Notes: generated by a model from the sequence alone, not told the origin. A DNA stretch of 64,000 nucleotides from Sutcliffiella horikoshii (GCA_001636495.1 KV440964.1:3302666-3366665); one strand, 5' to 3'. Shown: positions 34,601 through 43,932, numbered from the stretch's first letter. Numbers and translations are program-made.

Positions 34601-34724
34601 GTTGATCTTCGTTACAGGCGCTTCGCTTTCCTGCGGGCGGTCCGGGAGCCTCCTCGGCAAGCCTGCGGGGTCTCCCCTGTCCCTTCCTCCCGCGGGAGTC
34701 TTCGCGCCTTCCACTACGATCAAC
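34601..34724 (+). repeat. Type B repeat, lone inverted copy B3
   Basis: This is the reverse complement of the other type B copies (TTGATCTTCGTTACAGGCGC … GCGCCTTCCACTACGATCAAC). It is the only B copy without an A partner and lies between two converging genes. Confidence 0.8.
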
Positions 34725-34736
34725 CTGGTTATTGCA

Positions 34737-35759
34737 TTATTTTCTAATAATCAATAGAACTAGAAACGCCATACTTACATAGCCGAAAAAAGGATATAAA
34801 TGCTCAATCAAGCTACCGTAGCCAATTTGACTGATCATATAAATAATGCTGACTAATACGAAAGTTATCACATACCTCGACACTTTCAGCATACTTTCTA
34901 ACTGTCTTTGCAGACCAAAAATATCACTTACTACAGAGGTGAAAATTTCCCCGTAAATCACAAACACATATATTCCAAAAAATGAAAGCATACTCAATTT
35001 AACCACTTCTGCCATCGGAATTTCGTAGGTCTGAAAGTTGGGAAGAGAAGCAATGGAAATGTGGCAGGTCAATAATATAAAACATAAGACCGCTCCACCT
35101 ATGAACCCTCCTCGCTTGATCACCCAGTCGTCCTTCGCTTCAGCTGCCAATGGAACAAGAACAGGCTGTGCCATTGCCAGGTTGAAAGCTACATACATGA
35201 ACGGTGCAATCCATCCCTTCACACCTGTGTTAATGGGGCTGAGATTCATGAAGGATAGACCGTTTTCCATTATCGCGTTTCCCGCAATGATAAAGCTGAA
35301 AATGATCATCACAGGAACCACAACTACATTAACCCCCACTAAACCCTTCACACCAAACAAGACCACACTCACAGCAAGCACTACCGTAATAAGCATGCCT
35401 AGTTGAAACGACCAGCCGAGCTGTTCCTCAAACACTGCTCCTGCTCCCGAAAGCATGACCGCTCCTACACATATAAGAATGACCAGCATAAAAATATTCA
35501 CTGCAGTGCCGGCTGATACTCCAAACAAATATTCATTAAATTCTTTATAGGAATTGGCTCTAATACGTTTGGAAATTAACATCATCTTTGTTCCTAACCA
35601 AATGAACAAAAAACCGCTTATTAGTATCGTAAAAAAGCCGATCCAGCCATACTGAGTAAAAAATTGGACGATTTCTTTCCCAGTGGCAAATCCAGCCCCA
35701 ACAATGGTTCCAACGTATACTGCTCCAATTTGACAAGCACTCATCCAACTGCGCTTCAC
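34737..35759 (-). CDS. YkvI-family membrane protein
   Basis: The 340-residue protein has about ten membrane helices and the N-terminal motif VYVGTIVGAGFATGKEI, typical of the YkvI family in the APC/LeuT-like transporter superfamily. ALCFILLTCHISIASLP and IGYGSLIEHLYPFFGY are other landmarks. Substrate unknown. A terminator separates it from the hom operon. Confidence 0.82.
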   Translation of the reverse strand: MKRSWMSACQIGAVYVGTIVGAGFATGKEIVQFFTQYGWIGFFTILISGFLFIWLGTKMMLISKRIRANSYKEFNEYLFGVSAGTAVNIFMLVILICVGAVMLSGAGAVFEEQLGWSFQLGMLITVVLAVSVVLFGVKGLVGVNVVVVPVMIIFSFIIAGNAIMENGLSFMNLSPINTGVKGWIAPFMYVAFNLAMAQPVLVPLAAEAKDDWVIKRGGFIGGAVLCFILLTCHISIASLPNFQTYEIPMAEVVKLSMLSFFGIYVFVIYGEIFTSVVSDIFGLQRQLESMLKVSRYVITFVLVSIIYMISQIGYGSLIEHLYPFFGYVSMAFLVLLIIRK

Positions 35760-35786
35760 GATTGCCCCACCCTCTTCTAAAAAAAA

Positions 35787-35816
35787 CGACTTGTCACATG
35801 TATATGAGACAAGCCG
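35787..35816 (-). terminator. Terminator of the metYX-hom operon
   Basis: CTTGTC…GACAAG stem followed by GTTTTTTTT on the minus strand. Confidence 0.75.
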
Positions 35817-35837
35817 GTTAGAAAGAATGGTGTTTTT

Positions 35838-37043
35838 CTATATCGTCACTTTTTCAGGAGTATGCAGATACCCCCCTTTTAAAGAAAAGCAGGTGACAAG
35901 TGGGTTTTCTGTAAGAATCTCTTCAATATTATCCGTTTCCACAACTAGTGTTTTATCTGTTCTACGCGCCAATACTTTGCTAACATAAGGAAGTTTAATA
36001 TCCACTTTATCGCTGAACAACACCCATTTCGAGGACTCCTCTGCCTCCTCTTGGAATTCCACAAAGGACGGGGCCGCGGGTACAGGACGGTTTATTTGAA
36101 TGATGTCTTCAATGATGGCACTTGCCGTAGGGAACATACCGGCTCCTGGTCCATTCAACTGAATATTCCCAACAAGATCTGTGTCAATGGAAACCCCGTT
36201 CTGTACCCCCTCCACCTGATAAAATGGATGCTCGGATGAAACCAGGGCAGGCTCTGCCTGACAATGGATTTGGCCGTTTTCTTTGTACAGAGTGACAATA
36301 TGCCTGAAGCGCAAGCCAAGTTCGCTTGCTCTTTCGATAAAATCTGCCGTTATACTTCTTATCCCTCTTCTGCTAGTTGTATGGTTTTCCGGCGTTTTCC
36401 CATAAATGAGCTGACTGAGTACCAAGCCTTTGAAAAAAGCATCGTGCCCTTCAATATCATTACTCGGATCTGATTCAGCGTAGCCATTTTGTTGGGCAAG
36501 CTTTAAGGTGGCATCAAACGAATGCCCCTCCTTCCTCATACTGGTGAGGATGAAATTTGAGGTCCCATTTAATATGGCCTCGACCTTTTTAATTCTGTTC
36601 ACCTGCAACAACTGCTTGATGGTTTGGATGACTGGAATCCCACCGCCGACAGTTGCCTCAAACCCTATGGTAACACCGTTCTCCTTTGCCAAAGCAAGAA
36701 GTTCTTCCCCGTGATGTGCGAACATTTCTTTATTGGCAGTGACAACATGGCACCCTTTTTCAATCGCTTTCTTCAAATAAACATTTCCAGGCTCGCAACC
36801 GACTATGGCATCCACGACTACATGTAAATCAGATATTGCTAATATGTCCTCAAAGCTGTCCGTCAGCACTAATCCATCCTTTTTGGATTGCTTATGTTTT
36901 TCTAAATCTTTAACTAATATTCCAACAACCCTTACCCTTTTCCCTAATACTTGTTCGAGCCTTGATTGATGGGAGTTGATGGATTGATAGACACCTTTGC
37001 CTACCGTTCCAAATCCCAATAACGCAACATTTATGCAAGACAT
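35838..37043 (-). CDS. hom: Homoserine dehydrogenase
   Basis: The 401-residue enzyme reduces aspartate semialdehyde to homoserine, feeding MetX. It has the NAD(P)-binding start LLGFGTVGKGVYQS, the catalytic region GGGIPVIQTIKQLL and SDPSNDIEGHDAFFK. It is shorter than the B. subtilis enzyme (433) and its C-terminus does not look like an ACT domain, so feedback control may be absent or different. It overlaps metX by 13 bases and so is part of the S-box-controlled operon; a separate threonine-pathway hom may exist elsewhere. Confidence 0.93.
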   Translation of the reverse strand: MSCINVALLGFGTVGKGVYQSINSHQSRLEQVLGKRVRVVGILVKDLEKHKQSKKDGLVLTDSFEDILAISDLHVVVDAIVGCEPGNVYLKKAIEKGCHVVTANKEMFAHHGEELLALAKENGVTIGFEATVGGGIPVIQTIKQLLQVNRIKKVEAILNGTSNFILTSMRKEGHSFDATLKLAQQNGYAESDPSNDIEGHDAFFKGLVLSQLIYGKTPENHTTSRRGIRSITADFIERASELGLRFRHIVTLYKENGQIHCQAEPALVSSEHPFYQVEGVQNGVSIDTDLVGNIQLNGPGAGMFPTASAIIEDIIQINRPVPAAPSFVEFQEEAEESSKWVLFSDKVDIKLPYVSKVLARRTDKTLVVETDNIEEILTENPLVTCFSLKGGYLHTPEKVTI

Positions 37044-38128
37044 CGTGTCACTTCCTTTTTCTCTAGTAAGCTTTTAACATGGTGTCCCCATTTTTCAAAT
37101 TCCACCAGGAAGCCATCATGCCCAAATTTTGTATCCACTTCTATATAGGTAGCTTGCTTATCGATTTCTTTTAGATGATCTATAGTGTTTTTGGCTAGTT
37201 GTGGCGGGTAAAGAAGGTCACCTGCAAAACTGAACATGCACACGTTTGCTTCTACTGTTTCCAGTGCATGCTGCCAGCCATTTCTGCCGTGGCCGATATC
37301 AAATTGGTCCATTGCCTGAAGAAGTACAAGATAGCTATTGGCATCAAACCGGCGAGAAAATTTCTCTCCCTGGTATTTCATATAGGAGTCCACCTGATAT
37401 TCAATGCCCTCTCCCTCCTTACGTTCCCGATTAAAACGGTCGTTGAATAAGGATTGCGAGCGATAGGTCACCAACCCAACCATTCTGGCAACTTCCAACC
37501 CTTTAATATGTGCATCATCCGGATAGTTCCCGTTTTCCCAAGCTTGATCGGAGATAATGGCATGCCTGCCGATAGAGTTGAAGGCAAGAGCATAATCCGT
37601 AAAATAAGGAGTGACTGCCATTGGCACCAGAATCTCCGAAAACTCTGGATAAAGCGTTCCCCATTCCAATACCTGCATCCCGCCGAGTGAACCTCCAATA
37701 ATTGCTTTCACACTTTTGATTTCGATTTTGCTTAATGCATGGTGTTGCGAATGTACCATATCCCTGATGGTGATTGCAGGAAAGTCCGCTCCATATTTAC
37801 ATCCCGTTTCTGGATTGATGCTAGACGGCCCTGTGCTTCCATTGCATCCACCTAGTACATTCATGGTGATCACTTGAAATTTATTGGTATCTATATATAG
37901 ATCAGGTCCGATAAATGAGCTCCACCACCCAGGGCTAGCTTCCGAACCTACAGATTCCTGATTTCCGGTAAGGGCATGGCATACCACCACCACTTCCCCA
38001 TCCGGGTTACCGACCCTTTCGTAGGCGATCTCTACATTTGGGAGCTTTTCCCCATTTTCTAATAAAAGTGCACCTATGGACACTTTATTAATATAGGTTT
38101 GTTCTGATTGACAGCTCACGTTTCCCAC
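37031..38128 (-). CDS. metX: Homoserine O-acetyltransferase (MetX type)
   Basis: This 365-residue alpha/beta-hydrolase-fold enzyme activates homoserine with an acetyl group. It has GCNGSTGPSSINPETG, the nucleophile in GGSLGGMQVLEWG, the Asp in FAGDLLYPP and the catalytic His in KFGHDGFLVE. The start is probably GTG 38128; a second GTG lies nine bases inside. Family knowledge: MetX usually makes O-acetyl- rather than O-succinylhomoserine, in agreement with the metY gene upstream. Confidence 0.93.
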   Translation of the reverse strand: MGNVSCQSEQTYINKVSIGALLLENGEKLPNVEIAYERVGNPDGEVVVVCHALTGNQESVGSEASPGWWSSFIGPDLYIDTNKFQVITMNVLGGCNGSTGPSSINPETGCKYGADFPAITIRDMVHSQHHALSKIEIKSVKAIIGGSLGGMQVLEWGTLYPEFSEILVPMAVTPYFTDYALAFNSIGRHAIISDQAWENGNYPDDAHIKGLEVARMVGLVTYRSQSLFNDRFNRERKEGEGIEYQVDSYMKYQGEKFSRRFDANSYLVLLQAMDQFDIGHGRNGWQHALETVEANVCMFSFAGDLLYPPQLAKNTIDHLKEIDKQATYIEVDTKFGHDGFLVEFEKWGHHVKSLLEKKEVTRCLA

Positions 38129-38134
38129 TCTTTT

Positions 38135-39454
38135 CTATATATTTTGACTCACTGCAGCACTTTTGGACTTCCCGGTTGCGATGAATAAAGCCTGATCCAG
38201 ATCCTTTTTCAAATCGTTCAAAGATTCGATTCCTACGGACAGTCGGATAAGGTCTTCTGTCACCCCCGATTTTTTCAGGTCGTCACCTGTTAGCTGCTGA
38301 TGTGTAGTGGAAGCCGGGTGGATGATAAGTGATTTGGCATCCCCCACATTTGCCACGTGTGACCATAGTTTAATGTTATCAATAGCTTTTCTGCCTGCAT
38401 TCCTTCCGCCTTTAATTCCAAAATTGACAATCGATCCATTTCCATTGCCTAGATATTTTCTAGCCAGTGAATGTGCTGGATGATCAGGCAGTCCGGGGTA
38501 GGAAACCCATTCTACTGCAGGATGATCCTGCAAATACTGCGCAAGTTCCAGGGCATTCTCATTATGCTTTTCCACCCTCAAATGCAAGGTTTCAAGACCC
38601 TGTAATAGTAAAAATGCATTCTGTGGACTTAAGCACGCTCCAAAATCTCTTAACAATTGAACTCGGAGTTTGACTGCGAACGCCAAATTACCAAATGTCT
38701 GCGCGTATTTGATACCGTTATAGCTTTCATCCGGTTCTGTAAATCCAGGGAAATTAGGATGGTCCCAGTTGAACTTCCCACCATCGACTACTACGCCACC
38801 GATGGTCGTTCCATGACCACCGATCCATTTGGTGGCGGAGTGAACTACAATATCAGCCCCCCATTTAATCGGGTTGCACAGATAAGGGGAAGCAAATGTA
38901 TTGTCAATGATAAGCGGTATGGAATTATCATGAGCAACCTTGGCTACCGCCTCTACATCGAGCACTCTAAGACTCGGATTTCCGATAATTTCCCCAAACA
39001 ACGCTTTCGTTTTCGGTGTAATCGCGTTCCGGAAATTTTCCGGATCTGTTGCATCTACAAACTTCACTTTGATTCCGTATTTCGGGAGCGTGACAGCAAA
39101 GAGGTTATACGTTCCGCCATATAGGTTTTCCGCTGCAACAATTTCATCACCGGCATGAGCGATATTTAATATGGCAAAAGCGATGGCGGACATCCCGGAA
39201 CTCGTGGCAACAGCTGCCGCACCGCCTTCGAGTAAAGCAAGTCTTTGCTCCAGTACATCCACTGTCGGGTTCATGATTCTTGTGTAGATGTTCCCGAATT
39301 CATTCAGTGCAAATAGATTTTGGGCATGGTCGGTGTTGTCAAACACATAGGAGGTTGTTTGGTAGATCGGTACTGCTCGAGATCCTGTAGTCGGATCAGG
39401 TGTTTGCCCTCCGTGTAGTAATAACGTTTCTACATCATAATTTTGGTTGCTCAT
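38135..39454 (-). CDS. metY: O-acetylhomoserine sulfhydrylase (MetY type)
   Basis: This 439-residue PLP enzyme combines O-acetylhomoserine with sulfide to make homocysteine. The PLP lysine is in VHSATKWIGGHGT, and ETLLLHGGQTPDPTTGSRAVPIYQT is the family start. ATG 39452-39454 is chosen with GGAGGAATGTAGA upstream; the longer frame to 39562 enters the type A repeat. It is the first gene of metY-metX-hom, behind two SAM riboswitches. Confidence 0.94.
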   Translation of the reverse strand: MSNQNYDVETLLLHGGQTPDPTTGSRAVPIYQTTSYVFDNTDHAQNLFALNEFGNIYTRIMNPTVDVLEQRLALLEGGAAAVATSSGMSAIAFAILNIAHAGDEIVAAENLYGGTYNLFAVTLPKYGIKVKFVDATDPENFRNAITPKTKALFGEIIGNPSLRVLDVEAVAKVAHDNSIPLIIDNTFASPYLCNPIKWGADIVVHSATKWIGGHGTTIGGVVVDGGKFNWDHPNFPGFTEPDESYNGIKYAQTFGNLAFAVKLRVQLLRDFGACLSPQNAFLLLQGLETLHLRVEKHNENALELAQYLQDHPAVEWVSYPGLPDHPAHSLARKYLGNGNGSIVNFGIKGGRNAGRKAIDNIKLWSHVANVGDAKSLIIHPASTTHQQLTGDDLKKSGVTEDLIRLSVGIESLNDLKKDLDQALFIATGKSKSAAVSQNI

Positions 39455-39497
39455 TCTACATTCCTCCGATTTAAGTAAAATAAAGGTTCTGGTATAC

Positions 39498-39629
39498 GCC
39501 GCTGTTGATTTCCGCAATAGGCTTCGCTTTCCGCGGGGCGACCTTGAGCCTCCTCGTTTCACTGCGGGGTCTCAAGATTGTCGCTACTCTCCCGCTGGAG
39601 TCTACGCCTTTTGCTCCAATCTCCAGCTG
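39498..39629 (+). repeat. Type A repeat A4 inside the metY leader
   Basis: A full type A unit (CGCCGCTGTTGATTTCC … GCTCCAATCTCCAGC) lies between the proximal SAM-riboswitch terminator and metY, so it is present in the read-through mRNA. Confidence 0.82.
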
Positions 39630-39649
39630 GAAACCTGCTCTTATCAACA

Positions 39650-39807
39650 AACAAAAATAAAAACCTCTTCATAAGAAGAGGTTGATACTCCTCCTCTTAT
39701 CTGTCAGGCTACTCCGCCTGCAGGAATTAGCACCAACTCAAGAATATTGATTCTTGAAGGTTGCCGGACTTCATAGGGCCTGATCCCTCAGTCACTCTAG
39801 ATAAGAG
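39650..39807 (-). promoter_or_regulatory. SAM (S-box) riboswitch, proximal copy
   Basis: The aptamer runs from 39807 to 39694, with P1 CTCTTATC/GATAAGAG. The conserved minus-strand blocks GAGGGATCAGGCCC, ATGAAGTCCGGCAACC and GGTGCTAATTCC are present. The terminator AACCTCTTC-TTAT-GAAGAGGTT-TTTATTTTTG follows at 39650-39683; its 5' arm can pair with P1 3' sequence. Confidence 0.95.
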
Positions 39808-39902
39808 TTATTTAGTTAAGTAACACGTTAACTTGAAATAGTATCTAATTTACGTTATTTATCAGATTGGCTAAATATAACTATTTTTTGCATTCCTCCC
39901 TG

Positions 39903-40059
39903 AGAAATAATAAAAACCCCTTCCTAAGAAGAGGTTATCGTCATAAGCCCTCTTCTTATCTTTCAGATACGTGATCTGCAGAAATTAGCACCTTTCCAAC
40001 ATACATTGCAGGTTGCCGGGCTTCATCGGGTCTGTCCCTCCGCCACTCTAAATAAGAAG
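39903..40059 (-). promoter_or_regulatory. SAM (S-box) riboswitch, distal copy in tandem
   Basis: A second complete aptamer lies at 39952-40059 (P1 CTTCTTAT/ATAAGAAG; AGAGTGGCGGAGGGACAG; GATGAAGCCCGGCAACC; GGTGCTAATTTCTGC). It has its own terminator at 39903-39936 (AACCTCTTC-TTAG-GAAGGGGTT-TTTATTATTT). It lies about 145 bp upstream of the proximal copy on the same transcript. Confidence 0.94.
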
Positions 40060-40198
40060 TGTTGCTATTAAGTTGTAACGTCTTTGTTTTGCTTTTTGCA
40101 ATTATAGCAACTGAGACAGGCATAAGTCAATAAAATATTCTGAACTTTTCATCACTTAATTATTTTCTTTTTCCAACTATTACCTTAAAGCAAACTAC

Positions 40199-40262
40199 TT
40201 GAAAGTCAAAATAGGTCAAAGTATAATGAGCTTACAACCTTTAAAGGTCAATATAAGTCAAA
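40199..40262 (+). promoter_or_regulatory. clpE promoter with two CtsR boxes
   Basis: -35 TTGAAA (40199-40204), a 17-base spacer and -10 TATAAT (40222-40227). CtsR heptad repeats AGTCAAAATAGGTCAAA (40204-40220) and AGGTCAATATAAGTCAAA (40245-40262) match the consensus GGTCAAAnAnnGGTCAAA closely; box 1 fills the promoter spacer and box 2 is just downstream. This predicts heat-inducible repression by CtsR. Confidence 0.9.
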
Positions 40263-40292
40263 CTATTTTTTAATTATTTAGGAGGTAGCATA

Positions 40293-42437
40293 ATGATGAA
40301 ATGTCAAAAATGCGAAGTGAACCAAGCAACCATTCAATTCAAATTTCGTTCCAACAATGAACAATCACAATTAGTCTTGTGCTCTTCCTGCTTTGAAGAA
40401 GTAAGAGCACACCTTAAATCACCGTCTCCGAACGGCTTCTTCTCTGACTTTCCATTTATGAAAGGCATGTCAAGTGAAGGAGGGCATCCGTTTGGCAATT
40501 TTCCACAGTCCTCTGCACACCAACAAACTACCGGAACAGGTGGCGGGATCTTGGATGAACTCGGTAAAAACATCACAAACATTGCGAAAACCGGGTTAAT
40601 CGACCCTGTTATCGGTCGCGACAAAGAAATTAAAAGAGTTATAGAAATATTGAATAGACGAAATAAAAATAACCCCGTTCTAATAGGGGAACCTGGCGTA
40701 GGTAAAACTGCGATAGCGGAAGGATTGGCAGTGAAGATTGTAGAAGGCGATGTCCCTTCCAAACTTAAAAACAAAGAAATCTATTTATTAGATGTGGCTT
40801 CCCTTGTTGCAAACACAGGCATTCGAGGACAATTCGAAGAGAGATTGAAACAAGTGATTGCAGAGTTGCAACAAAGAAAGAACATTATTCTGTTTGTGGA
40901 TGAGTTGCACTTGATAGTCGGTGCCGGATCTGCAGAAGGTTCCATGGATGCGGGAAATATCCTGAAACCTGCCCTAGCAAGAGGAGAGCTTCAATTAATT
41001 GGCGCTACAACTTTGAACGAGTACCGCCAGATTGAAAAAGATGCTGCGCTCGAACGTCGTTTCCAACCAGTAACGGTGAAAGAACCTTCTACTGACGAAG
41101 CACTGAAAATTATAAAAGGAATTCAGTCAAAATATGAGGATTACCACCAAGTCAGTTATGCAGAAGATGCCATAAAAGCATGTGTGGAGCTTTCACATCG
41201 CTATATACAAGATCGTTTTTTACCCGACAAAGCCATTGACCTAATGGACGAAGCAGGTTCAAGAAAAAATCTAACATTGGACACGATCGATTTGGAACAG
41301 ATCGATGCCCGCCTGTCTCAGCTTGAAAAAGAAAAGCAGGCTGCTCTTTCCAAAGAAGATTATGAAACTGCTGCTAAATTACGAGATGAAGAAGAAAAGC
41401 TGGAAGCACAAAGAAATTCCGATGCACCTAAAGATACAGAAAAAGCTCAAGTTACCATCGAAGACATCCAGAAGATCATGGAAGAGATGTCCGGCATCCC
41501 TATTGGGAAATTGCAACTAGATGAACAAAAAAAGCTGAAAAACTTAGAAGCAAATTTAAATAAAAAAGTGATAGGCCAACAGGAAGCTGTCAAAAAAATC
41601 ACAAAAGCTATCCGCAGAAGTCGTGCAGGTTTGAAGAGAAAAGAACGTCCAATCGGTTCATTCATGTTTGTCGGACCTACCGGTGTCGGGAAAACGGAAC
41701 TCACAAAATCCCTAGCCGAAGAATTATTCGGTACAAAGGATGCGTATATCCGCTTTGATATGAGTGAATACATGGAAAAGCACGCTGTATCCAAGCTGAT
41801 CGGTTCCCCTCCAGGCTACATCGGTCATGAGGAAGCGGGACAATTGACCGAAAAAGTTCGGAGAAACCCATACAGCATCATCCTTCTTGATGAGATGGAA
41901 AAAGCCCATCCTGATGTATTGCATCTATTCCTTCAAGTGATGGAAGATGGAAGACTGACGGACAGTCAAGGCCGAACAGTAAGCTTTAAAGATACGGTAA
42001 TTATCATGACGAGTAATGCAGGTGTCACCGACAAAAAGATTACAGTCGGCTTTGAAAAGCAGGATTCTCCGGCAACAAATTCTATTTTAGAAAGTTTAAC
42101 TACCTACTTTAAACCGGAATTCCTGAATCGCTTTGACAATATCATCGAGTTCTCACAGCTAGACAAAGAACATCTGATTGAAATCGTCGATATTATGCTG
42201 GGTGAACTAAACGGTATGTTGAAAGAGGAACGCCATTTCGAACTTACCGTTTCAGGCGCCGCGAAGGAAAAACTCACTGAGCTTGGCTATCACCCTGCAT
42301 ATGGCGCTAGACCACTGCGTCGGGTTATCCAAGAGCATATTGAAGATCCAATAACCGACCTTCTGTTAGATAACGAAGCACTTCAGACCATTCATGTGGA
42401 TGTTTCTGAAGATAAAATGGAAGTAAAAGCTTATTAA
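40293..42437 (+). CDS. clpE: ClpE, ATP-dependent Clp protease ATPase subunit
   Basis: This 714-residue Hsp100 unfoldase works with ClpP. It has an N-terminal four-Cys zinc finger (CQKCEVN…CSSCFEE, residues about 4-33), AAA domain 1 with GEPGVGKTA, a short UVR/M segment (SKEDYETAAKLRDEEEK), and AAA domain 2 with GPTGVGKTE and ILLDEMEKAHPD. AGGAGG is seven bases before ATG. The two CtsR boxes and zinc finger separate ClpE from ClpC. Confidence 0.96.
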   Translation: MMKCQKCEVNQATIQFKFRSNNEQSQLVLCSSCFEEVRAHLKSPSPNGFFSDFPFMKGMSSEGGHPFGNFPQSSAHQQTTGTGGGILDELGKNITNIAKTGLIDPVIGRDKEIKRVIEILNRRNKNNPVLIGEPGVGKTAIAEGLAVKIVEGDVPSKLKNKEIYLLDVASLVANTGIRGQFEERLKQVIAELQQRKNIILFVDELHLIVGAGSAEGSMDAGNILKPALARGELQLIGATTLNEYRQIEKDAALERRFQPVTVKEPSTDEALKIIKGIQSKYEDYHQVSYAEDAIKACVELSHRYIQDRFLPDKAIDLMDEAGSRKNLTLDTIDLEQIDARLSQLEKEKQAALSKEDYETAAKLRDEEEKLEAQRNSDAPKDTEKAQVTIEDIQKIMEEMSGIPIGKLQLDEQKKLKNLEANLNKKVIGQQEAVKKITKAIRRSRAGLKRKERPIGSFMFVGPTGVGKTELTKSLAEELFGTKDAYIRFDMSEYMEKHAVSKLIGSPPGYIGHEEAGQLTEKVRRNPYSIILLDEMEKAHPDVLHLFLQVMEDGRLTDSQGRTVSFKDTVIIMTSNAGVTDKKITVGFEKQDSPATNSILESLTTYFKPEFLNRFDNIIEFSQLDKEHLIEIVDIMLGELNGMLKEERHFELTVSGAAKEKLTELGYHPAYGARPLRRVIQEHIEDPITDLLLDNEALQTIHVDVSEDKMEVKAY

Positions 42438-42442
42438 ATGCA

Positions 42443-42478
42443 AAGAAGCAAGATAACTAACCCCTTGCTTCTTTTTTT
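42443..42478 (+). terminator. Terminator of clpE
   Basis: AAGAAGCAA…TTGCTTCTT stem followed by TTTTTTT. Confidence 0.85.
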
Positions 42479-42484
42479 AATAGC

Positions 42485-42817
42485 TTAGATATCCAACTCT
42501 TTATTTAAATCTAAGCCTATACCACGTCGATAAAGTCTGAACCCTCTACTTTTAAACTCTGGAATATAGAACTTCATTTTTTCATTTTGTGAATTTCCAA
42601 TGAATATCAAGTTGTATCTGGTTAACCCTTGTAGATTAATTAATCTAAGCACTTCGTCAATCTCAGTATCCAATTCAACAATAGCATCAACCTTTTCCTG
42701 TTGGACAATCCGGTCTTGCATCAACGAATTGGTATTTTCCACCTTTGTCTTCGATTGACACGCTGATACATTGAATAGAAGCACAAAGGAAAACAATACA
42801 TGAAACATACAAGTCAC
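42485..42817 (-). CDS. Small lipoprotein, 110 aa
   Basis: This is a signal peptide with lipobox VSAC (residues about 17-20), followed by a short soluble domain with a mostly beta C-terminal part (YNLIFIGNSQNEKMKFY, GFRLYRRGIGLDLNK). The GTG start at 42817 has GGGAGG eight bases upstream. Family not recognised. Exported and membrane-anchored by prediction. Confidence 0.6.
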   Translation of the reverse strand: MTCMFHVLFSFVLLFNVSACQSKTKVENTNSLMQDRIVQQEKVDAIVELDTEIDEVLRLINLQGLTRYNLIFIGNSQNEKMKFYIPEFKSRGFRLYRRGIGLDLNKELDI

Positions 42818-42896
42818 GAAACTTACCTCCCATACTTATCGTGACCCGTAAACTATTCGATATGTGCTTTACCGTTATTTGTTACAGAACTGTAAT

Positions 42897-43799
42897 CTAC
42901 TCTAACTCAAATTCATGCAGATGGACAAAGCTGAAACCTTGTTCAATCAAGGATAAAACCGCTTCTTTTGCCCCCTCAGCAGTCTCGCTTTCGGGCTGGT
43001 TCATATGTAGAATAACAATGGAACCCGGCTGGGCTTTAAGCATTTCCTGAACTACTTCATCTTTGGTAAAAGTAGCCCCACCGTCGCCTATTACATCAAA
43101 ATTAACTACCTGTACTCCTAAATCCTCGGCTATTTGAACAGATATCTCATCATAAAAGGCGGTTCCTGACCGAAAGTATTGTGGAATGGTTCCTGTTATT
43201 TCAAGAATCTTCAGTTGATTATCCATTATTTCATCAATTATCTCTGCCTGTGTGGAAGTGCTTGATATCCTCCATGCACTTCGAGGAGAAGTGGATAATG
43301 GTTTATGCTCGGTACCATGATTCTGAATAGTAAATAACGGATTTTTAGACAACTCTACAAACGCCTCATATTGTGCATCAATCCATCTTGCATTGACGAA
43401 AAGATCCGCCTTTATATTATTTTCAATCAAAAAAGATATCAACTTTTCATCAAATCCACTGCCAAACTCGCCACCGCATGCATCCAGAGTCAGCGATATA
43501 ACCTTTTCTTCTGTTTCCATTCTGGTTTTCACTCCGGAAACATACTCGGAAAATTCCGACGAATCATCGTACACTTGGCCATTCACTTCTAAGGCAAGCT
43601 CTTCAAGCCCTTGTCTTAGTTCGTCCTTCTCTACATCAAGAGGGTCTTCTTCCAATGCTTCAACAGCTTCCGGAGTTTCTTCCTCCTTATAATTTTCCAT
43701 ATTGCTATCAACATTTACCTGATTCAAGACTGTTGAATTGCTCGAACAGCCAATTACAACTAGAACCATAAACAAAAATACCCCTACCCTTTTCCCCAT
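42897..43799 (-). CDS. Polysaccharide-deacetylase-family lipoprotein
   Basis: The protein of about 300 residues starts with a lipoprotein signal (MGKRVGVFLFMVLVVIGCSS) and an acidic linker. A NodB-like domain follows: ISLTLDACGGEFGSG (Asp motif; the second Asp of the classic DD is replaced by Ala), QNHGTEHKPLS (HxxxH) and IVILHMNQPES. Such proteins remove N-acetyl groups from peptidoglycan or other glycans. ATG 43799 is preferred because the frame to 43829 has no ribosome site. Confidence 0.82.
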   Translation of the reverse strand: MGKRVGVFLFMVLVVIGCSSNSTVLNQVNVDSNMENYKEEETPEAVEALEEDPLDVEKDELRQGLEELALEVNGQVYDDSSEFSEYVSGVKTRMETEEKVISLTLDACGGEFGSGFDEKLISFLIENNIKADLFVNARWIDAQYEAFVELSKNPLFTIQNHGTEHKPLSTSPRSAWRISSTSTQAEIIDEIMDNQLKILEITGTIPQYFRSGTAFYDEISVQIAEDLGVQVVNFDVIGDGGATFTKDEVVQEMLKAQPGSIVILHMNQPESETAEGAKEAVLSLIEQGFSFVHLHEFELE

Positions 43800-43862
43800 T
43801 TCCCTTACATCCCCTATGCAATTCGACATTTATTTCCAAAGGAATATCTTCATTTACTCAAA

Positions 43863-43916
43863 AAAGATGACTAGCTGAAGGTGCACTTCGTTAATAAGTG
43901 AACCAATCAACTAGTC
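43863..43916 (-). terminator. Terminator of the MurE-like gene
   Basis: TGACTAG…CTAGTCA stem, then TCTTTTTT on the minus strand. Confidence 0.6.
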
Positions 43917-43932
43917 AGTCTGTTTCCTGTTT

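Noticed and set aside
34433-34757. Frames over the end of the c-like gene and copy B3
   Set aside because: They are shadows of the plus-strand gene and the repeat, without family similarity.
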